A stretch of 64,000 nucleotides of DNA from Amanita rubescens (GCA_015039365.1 WION01000054.1:124001-188000); one strand, 5' to 3'. Positions 12,280 through 23,751 are shown, counted from the first letter of the stretch. Program-made: numbers and translations. Notes: generated from the letters alone by a model not told the origin.

Positions 12280-13152
12280 ATGTCGCAAAACTCTGCACCC
12301 TCCGAACTGCTCTACGGTATCATCGATCAAGTTTGGGAATCGCCACTCACACCAGATGAACGCATCGATTTTATGATCGTTTCGACGCTCGTTTCGAAAG
12401 GATGGTCTGCTATCCTCGATGAAATCTCTTTATATCATTTGCATATTCCCTGCGAGTCGTTTTATCACCGGGTATTTGCCTGTGACACCACCCGCGATTT
12501 TCGTAAATGCAAGCGCCTCACTTTCACGGTTTACGATCCCCCGAATGCCACTTATTCGACCATCTATCAATTTCGCACATTGTCATATATGCGACACATC
12601 CATATCGCGAAATTGACCTCGCTGAACACCGTTCACATCAATTATTACAATTCAACATTCCCAGACCCCTACGTACAAGGCTTTTTCTCCGCCATACCAG
12701 ATGGCCTCCCTAAACTTGCCATCTCTTACACGTTCTCTCCTGATATACGTCCGTCCATCATTAAATATCACCGCAAACATTTTAAACGACAGTCCAAACT
12801 TCGCTACGCGGAGCCTCGGATTGGCACTTTGGAGGTGAATGGTGCAGACGAATACGTGGCTGCCGTTTGGGAAAGTCTCTTTCCGACCAGAGAAAAGCTG
12901 GTGAGAGATGGGATACAGGAGACAAAGCCCTTGTTAAGGGTGACTAGTATATTTGCGCAAGAACAGGCATTGCTGGTTCGATTAGCAGATATGCAACGAC
13001 AATGGGATATCAGTAAAGATCGCCGAGCAAGTATCAAATCTGACCTTCGATCAGTTAATGCCATAATCCCTGTTGAGGCTGATGGATTAACATTTATTTC
13101 ATCGAAAAGCGCATTCGGTGCGTTTCTTGCGCTACTGTACAACATTCTCTGA
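12280..13152 (+). CDS. F-box-like protein, 290 aa, single exon
   Basis: An uninterrupted 290-codon frame inserted between the A/B and C/D oxidase pairs. The N-terminus SELLYGIIDQVW followed by STLVSKGWSAILDEISLYHL has the LP-x-ELL..I....W then C-x-x-W...L..... pattern of fungal F-box domains that dock to Skp1; the rest lacks a named domain and has a basic patch (KYHRKHFKRQSK). Absence of introns contrasts with every neighbour. F-box genes of this kind are an expanded, rapidly changing family in mushrooms. Function and target unknown; the F-box call is moderate. Confidence 0.6.
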   Translation: MSQNSAPSELLYGIIDQVWESPLTPDERIDFMIVSTLVSKGWSAILDEISLYHLHIPCESFYHRVFACDTTRDFRKCKRLTFTVYDPPNATYSTIYQFRTLSYMRHIHIAKLTSLNTVHINYYNSTFPDPYVQGFFSAIPDGLPKLAISYTFSPDIRPSIIKYHRKHFKRQSKLRYAEPRIGTLEVNGADEYVAAVWESLFPTREKLVRDGIQETKPLLRVTSIFAQEQALLVRLADMQRQWDISKDRRASIKSDLRSVNAIIPVEADGLTFISSKSAFGAFLALLYNIL

Positions 13153-13594
13153 CAAGCCAATAGCCGCTGCACCTCTTCACTTTCCCTCGTCTACATCCAT
13201 CGGTGATGTTGGATATATTAGCGACTCTTCCCGGACATTCGTTCCGTTATTCAACGCATTCGAACCGCATGCTCTGAGTGCATCCACGATTCCGTCGTTG
13301 TACGGTTACGGAAATCCAAAAATTCAGACAAAGCCCGTTAAGACTCGATCTCTGGCCATAGACAGAGACGGGAAGGCGAATTGGGTGAAGAAGATAATAT
13401 CTCTGTTACTGAAAGCAAGTAAAAATATGAGATACATTGATCCAAACGAGGGCGGCGCCGCAGCCAACTGGTTTGAACAAAATGTAAACAGAATAGCTGG
13501 TGTGTATGGGGAGCAGTACGGCTTAGCCCCTGAAAACATCGTCCTCGGTACATTTCTCTTCTGCGTACTTGAGGTCTTATCTCATGGTGATTAA
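13118..13594 (+). CDS. Hypothetical protein, possibly a gene remnant
   Basis: Frame of 158 codons that overlaps the 3' end of the F-box-like gene by 35 bp. The section GDVGYIS-x-FVPLFNAFEP resembles the opening of a mushroom-specific family of unknown function (GD[VI]GYI...F..LFN), and ANWFEQNVNRIAGVYG resembles its later W-containing helix, but much is missing between them. No good start or upstream exon is evident. It may be a truncated copy or the last exon of a longer gene. No function is proposed. Confidence 0.35.
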   Translation: MRFLRYCTTFSDKPIAAAPLHFPSSTSIGDVGYISDSSRTFVPLFNAFEPHALSASTIPSLYGYGNPKIQTKPVKTRSLAIDRDGKANWVKKIISLLLKASKNMRYIDPNEGGAAANWFEQNVNRIAGVYGEQYGLAPENIVLGTFLFCVLEVLSHGD

Positions 13595-14254
13595 AGTTTC
13601 AGGCATCACGGAATGATCATGCTTTGAGAATGCCTCTATATGATTTCGGCTAACGGACTTACTTCTCTATTGGGCATTACGCGATAACTCGTATAGATAT
13701 ATCACTACAGAGCTTTGTTTCTCACATGCGGCGTAGATAGGCACGATTTACATATTGTTAATTTATAAAAGCTGTGTTTTCAGCTGAGGGCTTGTCTCCG
13801 GCGCGCCTTGCGATCTAATCATGATCACGTTACTGGCGCCCATCTCCGACCCTTACATTATTATAACTATATCCGAACTGTTCATCGCAAAACTCTGTCG
13901 TCAGAACGAAGACTATCCAGTAGTTCTGGGATAAGATGAGCATATGCTGCACACCTTAATTCTTGAACCCATGTGGATCTCTGAAGAAAGGGCAATTCGG
14001 GCCAGATTAGCGTCCAAATGCCCATTAGAGCTACCGCCTGGAACGGAAAGAGTTCAAACTTTGTCTCACATAATATATTATTATCAGCACTCCTTTCTCC
14101 AGTTAGGCAAGTCAGACAGGGCTGTCGATGTTCAGACGTGGTTGGCAAGTGCACAGCCTAATCGGTATATAATTCATGGTTCGTCTGGAAGAACTGCCAT
14201 CGTCTTACTATCAGACTTCTAGATCACGGTCGGCAGCATCGTCAATTTTGAAAT
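13595..14254. other. Intergenic upstream of alcohol oxidase C
   Basis: 660 bp. A TATA-like stretch (about 14166) precedes oxidase C. An ORF at 13944-14222 has no family resemblance. Confidence 0.45.
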
Positions 14255-16891
14255 ATGACCATCACAAACTCTCCAGAGCTTGACTTTGACATCATCTTTG
14301 CTGGCGGTAAGGCGGGAACAACCATCGCTTGTTCGACGTCTTCGAGAGCTGATTTGATTTAGGCGGGGCTGCAGCATGTATCACCGCTGGACGTCTTGCC
14401 GCAGCAGACACGTCTTTGAAAATCCTCGTAAGCTTGCCAATGTTATAGTTAAACATAAATCTAACCGTATGGGGCTTCTATAATCAGATTATTGAGGATG
14501 GGCCGGAAACCAGAGACAAATCTGCTCACATCCATCCAGCGCGAATGTTTTCGAATATTATGAACCCAGCGTTAGGAGTATTCCACTACCATAAAGGCCG
14601 TGTCAGTGATGCACTAGGTGGGAGGGCACCTATTGTTGCTACGGGGCGGTGTTTGGGCGGGGGTTCAGCCATCAACCGTGAGTTTATGTCTCCAACTGAG
14701 GTGTCCAGCGGAATGACGAGGAACCATATCAGTGATGATGTACACTCGAGCTGCAGCGTCCGACTACGACGACTGGGAAAAAACGTTCAAAAATCCTGGT
14801 TGGGGTTCTTCAGATTTGATTCCTCTTTTGCAAAAGGTACAGACAACGATACTTGTTCCGAACTAACAAATCGCCATCTAGACTGAGACCTATTTCGATC
14901 AAACTGTTCCTTTTCATGGTTATAAAGGACCCCTCAAAGTTTCGTGTCGCGAGGATCAAATCAACGTCGCTGAACAATTTCTCGATGTTGTCGGAAAGTA
15001 TGACAAGGAACGTCCTTTGACAAATGACATAAATAGCTTCTTTTCTTGTAATGCATATGGCGTAAGGACACCCTGCGGCCCTCTTAATGACACTTGCTGA
15101 CTGTTCATATCATGGCAGAGATGGCCGCAGTGAGCATCACCGTCTTCTTTGCGCAGGGCATGAATTAATATTTTTGTCGTTCAGCTATATAGACCAAGAG
15201 ACAGGCAGGCGCTCAGATACGGCTCATCACTACATTTATAACCAAATTGATACGCATGGTAACCTTAAGGTATATTGCGGCCAGAGAGTTGTGCGAGTCT
15301 TATTCGAGTAAGTCCATGGTGTGCGCTTCGTATGTGCCTCACAAGTCCCTACCAGGGGTACCCGGGCAGTTGGAGTTGAGTATATCAATGGCGCTGGTGG
15401 TCAAGTAGCCGTTGCGAAGGCCTCGCGTCTCGTCATTTTGTCTGCTGGTGCATTTGGTTCGCCCACGATTTTGCAAAGGTCAAAATGCGAGAAACAGAGA
15501 GACATGTTAATCTGACAACCCCAATAGATCCGGAATTGGCAGTGAAGACATATTGAAAAAGAACAATATCAAACAAATCATAGACCTTCCTGGTGTTGGA
15601 GAGCATTATATGGGTTCGTAACAGTTATCTTGTACTCTGCTCATTAAGAAATTGGTTATAGATCATGCTCTTGGGTCTGCCGTATTCCATGCCAGCGACG
15701 ATGCCGATACGTTGGACCTCATCTGGGGATGCGATGAAGAAGCTAGAAAGCGTATGTGTTAAGTTGGTGATTTTGCGTTGTAATTGGCATCGTCACTCCC
15801 CCAGCCTTTATTGAACAATGGTCGAAAACCGGAAAGGGGTTGTTGGCACACAAGTATGCCATAAGTTCACAATTTAAATCGTTTGTTGAACAGCGCGTAG
15901 TGGCGTCGACGCGGGTATCAAGATGCGTCCTGGCCTGAAAGATTTGCGAGAAATAGGACCGGAATTCGAATCTAGATGGCAGAATCTTTTTGTACCAGTG
16001 CCTGACAAACCCGTCCTGGCTCTGGCATTATTGGCTGGGTATTGTTACAGATATTTTCTGAACCCTTGTACGATTCATAATCTTGCAGAACTCCTAGACC
16101 AGTGCCTGAGAAATCAACAAAGAATTTGACGGCATTTTACTACGTTGTGAGTGACTCCCCACTTCACGTTACCTACCCTTGAAACCTAACAACTCAATAG
16201 GGCTACCCAGATTCTGTGGGTTTCGTTCGGATTACTTCCGGAACCGATGCATATGCCCCACTCGATTTTCATCCCGGATTCTTGGAGTCGTATGTGGTCA
16301 TTTCGCGTCGACAATTCTAGGATCTGAGCACAGAATAAAAGACCTGCCGACCTGGCTCTGCTGAGGTGGGGATATAAGAAAGGTCGGGAAATTCTACGCC
16401 GTATGAAGTCATATCGAGGTGAAAACGCGTCGGCACATCCCAAGTTCCTAGCAGGCAGCGCCGCAGAAGCCAAATACTTGGAAGGACCAGTTGACATCGG
16501 TGCCGCTGACATTGCTTATTCAAAGGAAGATGACGAAGCCATCGATCGGTTTCACAGAGAAATTGTAGGGACGGCATATCACTCGGTGAGTTTTCATCGT
16601 TTGTATCTTGTTATTCATTATTCAGTTCGTAGATTGGGACATGTGCCATGAAACCTAGAGAGGAAGGAGGTGTAGTGGACCCCAGGTTGAATGTATATGG
16701 AACACAGTGTTTGAAGGTTGCAGGTACGTCGTGGAATATCCTGCGTCGTGATCCGGTTTAACTATATGCATTGTTTAGACTGTAGCATTGCTCCTGGAAA
16801 CGTTGGAGCAAACACGTACAATACAGCGACTGCAATTGGAGAAAAGGCGGTGATTCTCATAGCTCAAGACTTGGGAATTCAAGGTTTATGA
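14255..16891 (+). CDS. GMC alcohol (methanol) oxidase C
   Basis: Third paralogue, starting MTITNSPELDFDIIFAGG. All exons chain in frame: GGAAACITAGRL region, IIEDGPETRD, ATGRCLGGGSAIN, AGAFGSPTILQRSGIG, YHSIGTCAMK and VGANTYNTATA. The micro-exon is at 15119-15129. It shares with D the MTIT start, DFDIIFAGG, PVDIG-x-DIAYSKEDDEAID and DPRLNVYGTQCLKVA, so C and D form the second pair. It ends IQGL; not a canonical PTS1 (position -3 is Q). Peroxisomal location, as in methylotrophic yeasts, is therefore open. Confidence 0.9.
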
Positions 16892-17234
16892 AGCGCAGCC
16901 TCCCAGCGTCATAGCAGATATCGGCCCCCTTCGCAGATTGTCTACTCTCACTTGCCCTCCAGTGAATAATAAATTAGATTTCTTGCCTGCTCGACTTGAG
17001 AATTCAGACGATTACGTGACGAGATCAAGATATAAGTGTCACGAGCGCCGTAAGACTGGCCACCGGAGGTTTATATAACACAGCGCTCACCTTCTCCCGT
17101 TAGACTGGGACTGTCGACTGTGGGACGAGGTGCTTGACCTGGCACACGGCTGAATCAATCCACAGTCCATCTAGAACTGCCATACCATACCATCGGATAA
17201 CAGTTTCGCCAAGTTTCGCCAGCATCGAACATCC
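16892..17234. other. Intergenic / promoter of alcohol oxidase D
   Basis: 343 bp with a TATATAA box at 17072-17078. The distance of about 160 bp to the ATG suggests a longer leader than in gene A. Confidence 0.5.
17072..17078 (+). promoter_or_regulatory. TATA box, alcohol oxidase D
   Basis: TATATAA in a GC-richer context upstream of oxidase D. Confidence 0.4.
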
Positions 17235-20200
17235 ATGACTATCACAACGTCTCCCGAGCTCGATTTTGACATTATATTTGCCGGCGGTAACGAAAGGCTA
17301 TCGATTGTTCTTCAACATCTGACTTGGACTAGGTGGAGCTGCTGCTTGTATCACCGCTGGACGCCTTGCCGCAGCAGAATCATCGTTGAAAATACTCGCA
17401 AGTCTATTGATGTTATCGCTAGATACCAGTGTGTGTCTAATCTTATGCTCTCTTGATAATTAGGTTATTGAAGATGGGCCGGAAACGAGAGACAAACCTG
17501 TTCACATCCATCCAGCACGATGTTTTGTAAATTTCAGGCATCCAGAGCTGGGAATACATCACTACTATTCAGGACGTGTCAGCGACGCACTTGGTGGCAG
17601 GTCACCTATCGTTCCAACGGGGCGATGTTTGGGCGGGGGTTCGTCCATCAACAGTACGTAGTCCATATCTCCGAGTGAAGCATTCTGAAACGACGACGTA
17701 CTATTTTAGTGATGATGTACTCTCGAGCTGCGGCGTCCGACTATGACACTTGGGAAAAAACATTCAAGAATCATGGTTGGGGTTCTGCAGATCTGATTCC
17801 CCTTTTACAGAAGGTATAATCAATTGTTTTTGGTCCGTGCTAACAGATCGCTATCCAGGCAGAGACCTATTCCGATGAAAGTGTCCCTTATCATGGTTAT
17901 GAAGGACCCATCAAAGTCTCGTATTGCGAAGACAAGCTTAATGTTGCGGAACAATTTCTTGATGTGGCAAGACAATACGACAAGAAACGCCCTTTCACAA
18001 AGGACATGAATGGTTTCTTTTCTTGTAACGCCTATGGTGTAAGGACATCTTCCGGCCCCTTTTAACGACTGACAGTCCATATCCTATGGCAGAGATGGCC
18101 GCAGTAGGCATTACTGTCTTCGTTTTGCGGGATGCGAATTGATGTTCTTTTCCATTCAGCTACATAGATCCGGAGACGGGCAGACGCTCAGATACTGCGC
18201 ATAACTACATCTATAACCAGATCGACACGAACGATAACCTGAAGGTATTCTGTGGCAAGAGAGTGGTGCGAGTTTTGTTCGAGTAAGTTCACGATATACG
18301 ATATACTTTCATAAGTGCCTCACATATCCGCCCTAGGGGTACTAGAGCGGTTGGAGTAGAGTATATCGATGGGTCTGGTGGTCAGATATCCATTGCGAAA
18401 GCCTCGCGTCTCGTCGTCTTGTCTGCGGGTGCATTCGGTTCGCCCACAATTTTGCAAAGGTTAAATATGAATGGCAGTTAGAGATGGCATGCTGACACCT
18501 GTAGAAGATGGTAATTCTAAGCTAGCCGAGGGATGAGGCGTGGCGTAGAATGTAGTCTAAGTGTGAGGTAGCGAAGTGGCTGTGCCACGGTCTCCCTTCT
18601 CTTTCCTGCCACATCAAGACAGCGAGACCCGACGTGACCGACTCCAGCTCGCTCTCGTGACGCGCCATTAGAGCTCCTCGGTTGCGTTACAGCAGCTTCC
18701 GGATCTTTTCGCGCTCCAGGATCAGCACGACGCGCTACATGAATGACCCACACGAAGCTGCCCGGGCCATACCGGCTCTTTTCCCTCGACACCGTATCGC
18801 ACGGCTGTCCACCATACTAGGCAAGACGGATGATCACCGAACGTCGGATCGCATCCGGCTCTTTGCCCTCGACGCCGTAATTACACGGCCGCCTGACAAT
18901 GGATGATCACCGAACATCGGATCGCATCCCAGGTCATGGCCTCTCGATGCATGCCGGCCCACTGGCAGTGACACCAAGCACACGGCCAAGAGGAACTGGA
19001 AAGCAGCTTGTGACAGCGAAAACTGAGGCGTCCCCCTTGTTACCCTTGCTCGCGCTGTCTGGGACTCCCTTTACGGCGTTTACGCCGTACTCTTGAGCCG
19101 TTTCACAAGGTACATTCACCCATCAGACGTTTTTGCCCCCTTGGGCCATTAATCAGAATGAGTGTACCTCCTTCCTAGACTGGAGGGGTCGACAAGCTCC
19201 CTGGCCGCGTCGCTAACTCCTTCTTCATCAGGGGAACAGCTCGCCTTGTCGACCTCCAGCATTTTGGGCCCCTGGCCATCCCCCTTGGGGCTTTGCCCAT
19301 CCGTTTTGACTCAAGGATCCCGGACTCCGAAAGCAGATCTGTACCCTCAGGCTTTCCCTCTCACGGACGATCATTTCCTCAAAGGACGGAGGGGTCGACA
19401 AGCTCACTGGCCGCGTCGTTATGAACTCCTTCCTCATCAGGGGAACAGCTCGCCTTGCCGACCCCCAGCGTTTCGGGCCGGGAGTCCCTCCCGGGGGCTT
19501 CGCCCATCCGTTTTTAACTCAAAGGCTCACTCGAGTGAAAACTATACCCTTCCCTCTCGCGAACGACCCTTTTCCTTAAAAGACATCTGAGCGTCGAAAC
19601 GCGTAGATGGTAATTCTAAGCTAGCCGAGGGATGAGGCGTGGCGTAGAATGTAGTCTAAGTGTGAGGTAGCGAAGTGGCTGTGCCACGGTCTCCCTTCTC
19701 TTTCCTGCCACATCAAGACAGCGAGACCCGACGTGACCGACTCCAGCTCGCTCTCGTGACGCGCCATTAGAGCTCCTCGGTTGCGTTACAGCAGCTTCCG
19801 GATCTTTTCGCGCCCCACCCGCCACTCCCTCTCTCAGGTCCGTACTAAGGAAGATAAGCCGCCCTTCAGACGTCTTCCTCCCTTCTTAGTCCGACGCGCT
19901 TTTGAAAGGTCGAAAGGCTGACCTGCTTGGCGCCCACCCGCCCTCACAGCTCGCCTTGCCGACCCCCAGCGTTTCGGGCCGGGAGTCCCTCCCGGGGGCT
20001 TCGCCCATCCGTTTTTAACTCAAAGGCTCACTCGAGTGAAAACTATACCCTTCCCTCTCGCGAACGACCCTTTTCCTTAAAAGACATCTGAGCGTCGAAA
20101 CGCGTAGATCAGGGATTGGCGCCGAAGATCTACTGAAGAAGTGTGGTATTAAACAAATAGTAGACCTTCCTGGTGTTGGCGAGCATTATATGGGTTCGTA

Positions 20201-21485
20201 GACGTTCCCCTTTGCTTTGCTGCTCTTCACACACTTGGGTATAGATCATGTTCGTGGGACCGCTTCATACCATGCCAGCGACGATGCCGACACGTTGGAC
20301 GTTATCATGCGAGGGGATGAAGAAGATAGAAAGCGTATGTGACAGGGACGTCATCTTGTATTGTAATTTTGACATCACCACGCTTCCAGCATTCGTTGAA
20401 GAATGGTCCAAGACAGGCAAAGGGTTGTTGGCACACGCGTACGTTATAATGACGCGATTTAGTTGTTTATTAACTGTGTGTAGTGGTGTCGATGCGGGCA
20501 TCAAGATGCGACCTGAGCCCGAAGATTTGAAAGAACTAGGACCAGAATTCGAATCTAGATGGCAAGAATTTTTTGTTCCTGCGCCTGATAAACCCGTTTT
20601 AGCCCTGGTGATGCTTGCAGGGCATAGGTAACTTAGTCGCATCTAATTTCGAGGCCTTAAGTGGATTTACGGACTTGCAGATCTGCTAGACCGATGCAGA
20701 TTGAACTAACAAAGAAATTTTTAACGTCGGTTTATTTTGCTGTGAGCTGACGCACACTCTATGTAACCTATCATTAACAGCATGATAGACCTATCCAGTA
20801 TCTGTGGGTTTTGTCCGGATCACTTCCGGAACAGATGCCTATGCCCCACTCGATTTTCATCCAGGCTTCTTGGAGTCGTACGTGGTCGTTCTACACTGAT
20901 GAATCTGATGCCTGAGAGCAGAAAAAAGACCGGAAGATCTGGCGGTGCTGAGGTGGTGTTATAAAAGAGGTCGAGAAATTATACGCCGGATGAAGTCATA
21001 TCGAGGTGATAATGCGTTGTCACATCCTGAATTCCCGGCAGGCAGCGTCGCGGAGGCCAAATATTCTGAGGGACCGGTCGACATTGGTTGCCCTGACATT
21101 GCTTATTCCAAGGAAGACGACGAAGCAATTGATCAGTTCCACAGAGAAATTGCATCGACAGCAGGCCACTCGGTTTGTATCGCTTGTATCATTTTCGTTG
21201 ATTAATGATCTTTGCAGATTGGGACATGTGCTATGAAACCTAGAAAGGACGGAGGCGTAGTGGATCCCAGGCTGAACGTGTATGGAACACAATGTTTGAA
21301 GGTTGCAGGTATGTATTTGAATATCCTGTGCGTCAATTTGATATAGCAACCTTATGGATTTGGTAGATTGTAGTATTGCTCCTGAAAATGCTGGAGGGAA
21401 CACGTACAGCACCGCGATTGCAATTGGAGAAAAGGCAGCAATTCTTATTGCAGAAGACCTAGGATTCCAGGGTCTTCGGCTGTAA
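17235..21485 (+). CDS. GMC alcohol (methanol) oxidase D, one intron enlarged by insertion
   Basis: Fourth paralogue, closest to C. The coding exons are intact from MTITTSPELDFDIIFAGG to GFQGLRL: GRCLGGGSSIN, AGAFGSPTILQR, SGIGAEDLLKK, HSIGTCAMK and the final N-T-Y-S-T-A segment. The intron between LQR and SGIG, about 50 bp in the paralogues, runs here from 18460 to 20107 because it holds a 1.6 kb insertion. Splicing to the distal TAG (20105-20107) restores AG+A TCA GGG (R-S-G); splicing to the original TAG (18502-18504) would hit TAA at 18512. Micro-exon at 18093-18103. C-terminus LRL is PTS1-like only in its last two residues. Expression is uncertain because the intron is unusually long for this genome. 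Confidence 0.85.
18505..20107. mobile_element. Non-coding insertion of two related units in alcohol oxidase D intron
   Basis: A 1603 bp insertion bounded by GTAG(A) at 18501-18505 and again at 20104-20108, consistent with a 4-5 bp target-site duplication. It contains two head-to-tail units. Unit 1 (18507-19605, 1099 bp) and unit 2 (19606-20107, about 502 bp) share a 208 bp head (18507-18714 and 19606-19813) and a 162 bp tail (19445-19606 and 19946-20107) that look identical, with different middles. No coding domain, no terminal inverted repeats and no TG..CA ends are visible. It is GC-rich compared with the host intron. Class undetermined: a non-autonomous retroelement or rearranged repeat. 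Confidence 0.75.
19183..19605. repeat. Imperfect ~205 bp direct repeat inside unit 1
   Basis: The phrase GGAGGGGTCGACAAGCTC occurs at about 19183 and 19388, each followed by a similar CTGGCCGCGTCG, ACTCCTTC, GGGGAACAGCTCGCC, GACC and TTCGCCC/TTTGCCC series. The right copy merges into the shared tail, so the unit's middle grew by internal duplication. Confidence 0.7.
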
Positions 21486-22225
21486 TCATGAATAACTGGC
21501 AGCGATAACTTGAAAGGATCCGCTTCGCGCTTCTCCTACTACCTTCGATATATAGTAATGTGGAATTGTTCGCTTGCTTGCTCACATTGGAGAATCCTCC
21601 ATGCTGTACAATCTTGTAGCAGAGTGAAGTGCCATTAATGACATTTGCCGCCTGCACACAGGGAATGGATCACATCGATGGTGGCGGGCCTACAGGTGCA
21701 TCATAGAGATTTCGTATTCAACTTTGACCGCTCCGAATAGCATCGCATCGATGCTAACGCTAATCGTGCGCGTGCACCATAGAGTTTTTCTGCTGATCAA
21801 TTTCTTGAGGTAAGGAGGTCCTGCTTCTTCCGCCAAGAATGCAGTATTGATACTAAAGTGTGGTCGATACTATCATCTGGAAATGATGTACACGGCTCGT
21901 GGCTAATTAAGCTGTATTTGTGCAAGAAAACCATCCCGAAGACCTTCCGTTGAGGCCACCAACTGCGCAAGCTCAGCCATGGCATTGGATTAGAATCTTA
22001 AACGAAGGGGAGTTTTATTATATGATCGCAACTGCCAGATGAGAGTGTCGGATGGACAGACGTAACCACGGCAGTCAGGCCAAATCCAGAAAACTAGCTG
22101 CTCGTTGACAGTTGGCTGATCATCAAAGACTCAATACTCAGTACTCAAGAGGCACGCACATATTTGTCAACTGAACGGAGCTGGCGTGAGCAACTTCACC
22201 GATCATTGAGACAACTTTTGAGACC
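21486..22225. other. Intergenic downstream of the alcohol oxidase array
   Basis: 740 bp with no recognisable gene or RNA. Confidence 0.5.
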
Positions 22226-23751
22226 TTGACCTCCATGGAACTTTACGCCAACGAAAGTGCAAACATACCCCAATCTTTCCCAGCCAAGTTTCCGCCCGAG
22301 TTGCTGGAACGGATTATTATACATGTATGTTTGCTTTATTCTACTTTTTGTCTTGTCTCTCTCTCACACATTCCGGCTCAAGTTCATAAGGGACCCCTAT
22401 ACGACTTTTGATCAATTGAAATCGCTTCGTCTGGTTTGCCGAATATTCAGCGATGTCGCAGGACGCAGAGTCTTATCTCGTGTCCGCTTGTTCAGGCTTC
22501 TGGAAAATCCATTGATGAAGTTCCCCCCGCCCCTTTCCATTATCTCCTTAGAACTCAATTGTGATCTTTACGAGACCAGCACCCTCGTGGCGGATTGGAG
22601 AAACGTCGATGCGTCGATGTTTATATCCTTCCGGCAAATGCGCAACTCAAATGAATGGGTTTTTCCGATCATCTGCAATTTTACACTTGTTCCATTGATA
22701 TATCTTCTTCGGTTCATCTTTTGTCCTGGTACGCTACCTTTGTGCATATACAGTTCGATTAATCGCCTGCGTTCAAAATATCGTTTGTCGCGGGCTTCGG
22801 TATTCAATACACCCAATGTTTATCGTTTCATGTGAGGTTTCTCGAGTCGCGACCGTGGAGATGAGTTGATAGTAATACTTCCACAGATGTAAAACACACG
22901 ATTTTAAACCGATTCAGAAATGGGCAACAACCAGCATAGTGAAGCTATTACTGGAGCTCCATCAGCTATCTGAGCTGGTGCTCCTGATCGACAGCCAGCA
23001 GAACCTTCGTCATATCTTCAAATGCTTCTCCAAGTTGCGCAATTTACGCAAGCTCGAGATTTGGTTAGGGCTTGGAGACCTGAAGCGGTATAATCCAGAT
23101 TGGCCTAGTCCTATCAACGACCTGGGAAAAGTTATAGGATCAAATCCTAACCTTACTCACCTCGATCTACATTGGGCGCCAGGCGTCGCAGGGTCCGGGA
23201 GCTTCTCTACGATTTTCAGCCACGTACCAGCCGGTGGTCCTTTGAAGCTGGAACACTTCGCTATATCAAATAGTCCCTCGGATGTCACGGCAATTGTCCC
23301 TCACCTGCGCTCCTTAACCTCCATTGGCATCCTTAGCGCATTTGTGCCGTGTACGCTCCTAGTTCAAGTATTACATTCCGAGCGCATATTCCCACCAACC
23401 ATCCAAATGTCGCACATTGACGATCATCTAGTCACTTATCTTAGTCACCACCCACGAATCGTCAGCCTCTCTATTCGTGCCGCTTTCAATGAGGTTTTCG
23501 GCAGGAAGATCTTGCAAATTATGGCTCTACATTCTGAAAGCCTCACGTATTTTGCCACTTATTCTTCGAGCTTCATTTCCTGTCTCGAACATGTTGAGAA
23601 TGAACTCTCGTTGCTGCAATGCACGAAACTCGAGCAGCTACTGCTCTGGTATGACTACAGAAATAGAATTGACCTGCCAGGCCCACCGAAGCTCGTGAGT
23701 GGACATTCATTAAGATACATACTGGCGGTACTCAAGATATCTGTAGCCTGA
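22226..23751 (+). CDS. F-box/LRR-like protein, 470 aa
   Basis: Three exons, 22226-22324, 22383-22831 and 22887-23751. FPPELLERIIIH then LKSLRLVCRIFSDVAGRRVLSRVRLF is a clear F-box (Skp1-binding adaptor of SCF ubiquitin ligases), interrupted by the first intron exactly after the first helix. The remainder has irregular leucine-rich spacing (LSELVLLID, LRNLRKLEIWLG, PNLTHLDLHW, LKLEHFAISN, LTSIGILSAF) as in agaricomycete F-box/LRR proteins. Substrate unknown. The second intron is GTGAGG..ACAG with frame preserved. Confidence 0.78.

Noticed and set aside
18505..20107. Insertion as solo LTR or TRIM
   Set aside because: No TG..CA termini, no primer-binding or polypurine sites, and the two units differ in length instead of being equal terminal repeats around an internal part.
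17235..21485. Alcohol oxidase D as a transposon-killed pseudogene
   Set aside because: All exons remain in frame and the insertion lies within an intron with an acceptor at its distal edge, so inactivation is not shown.
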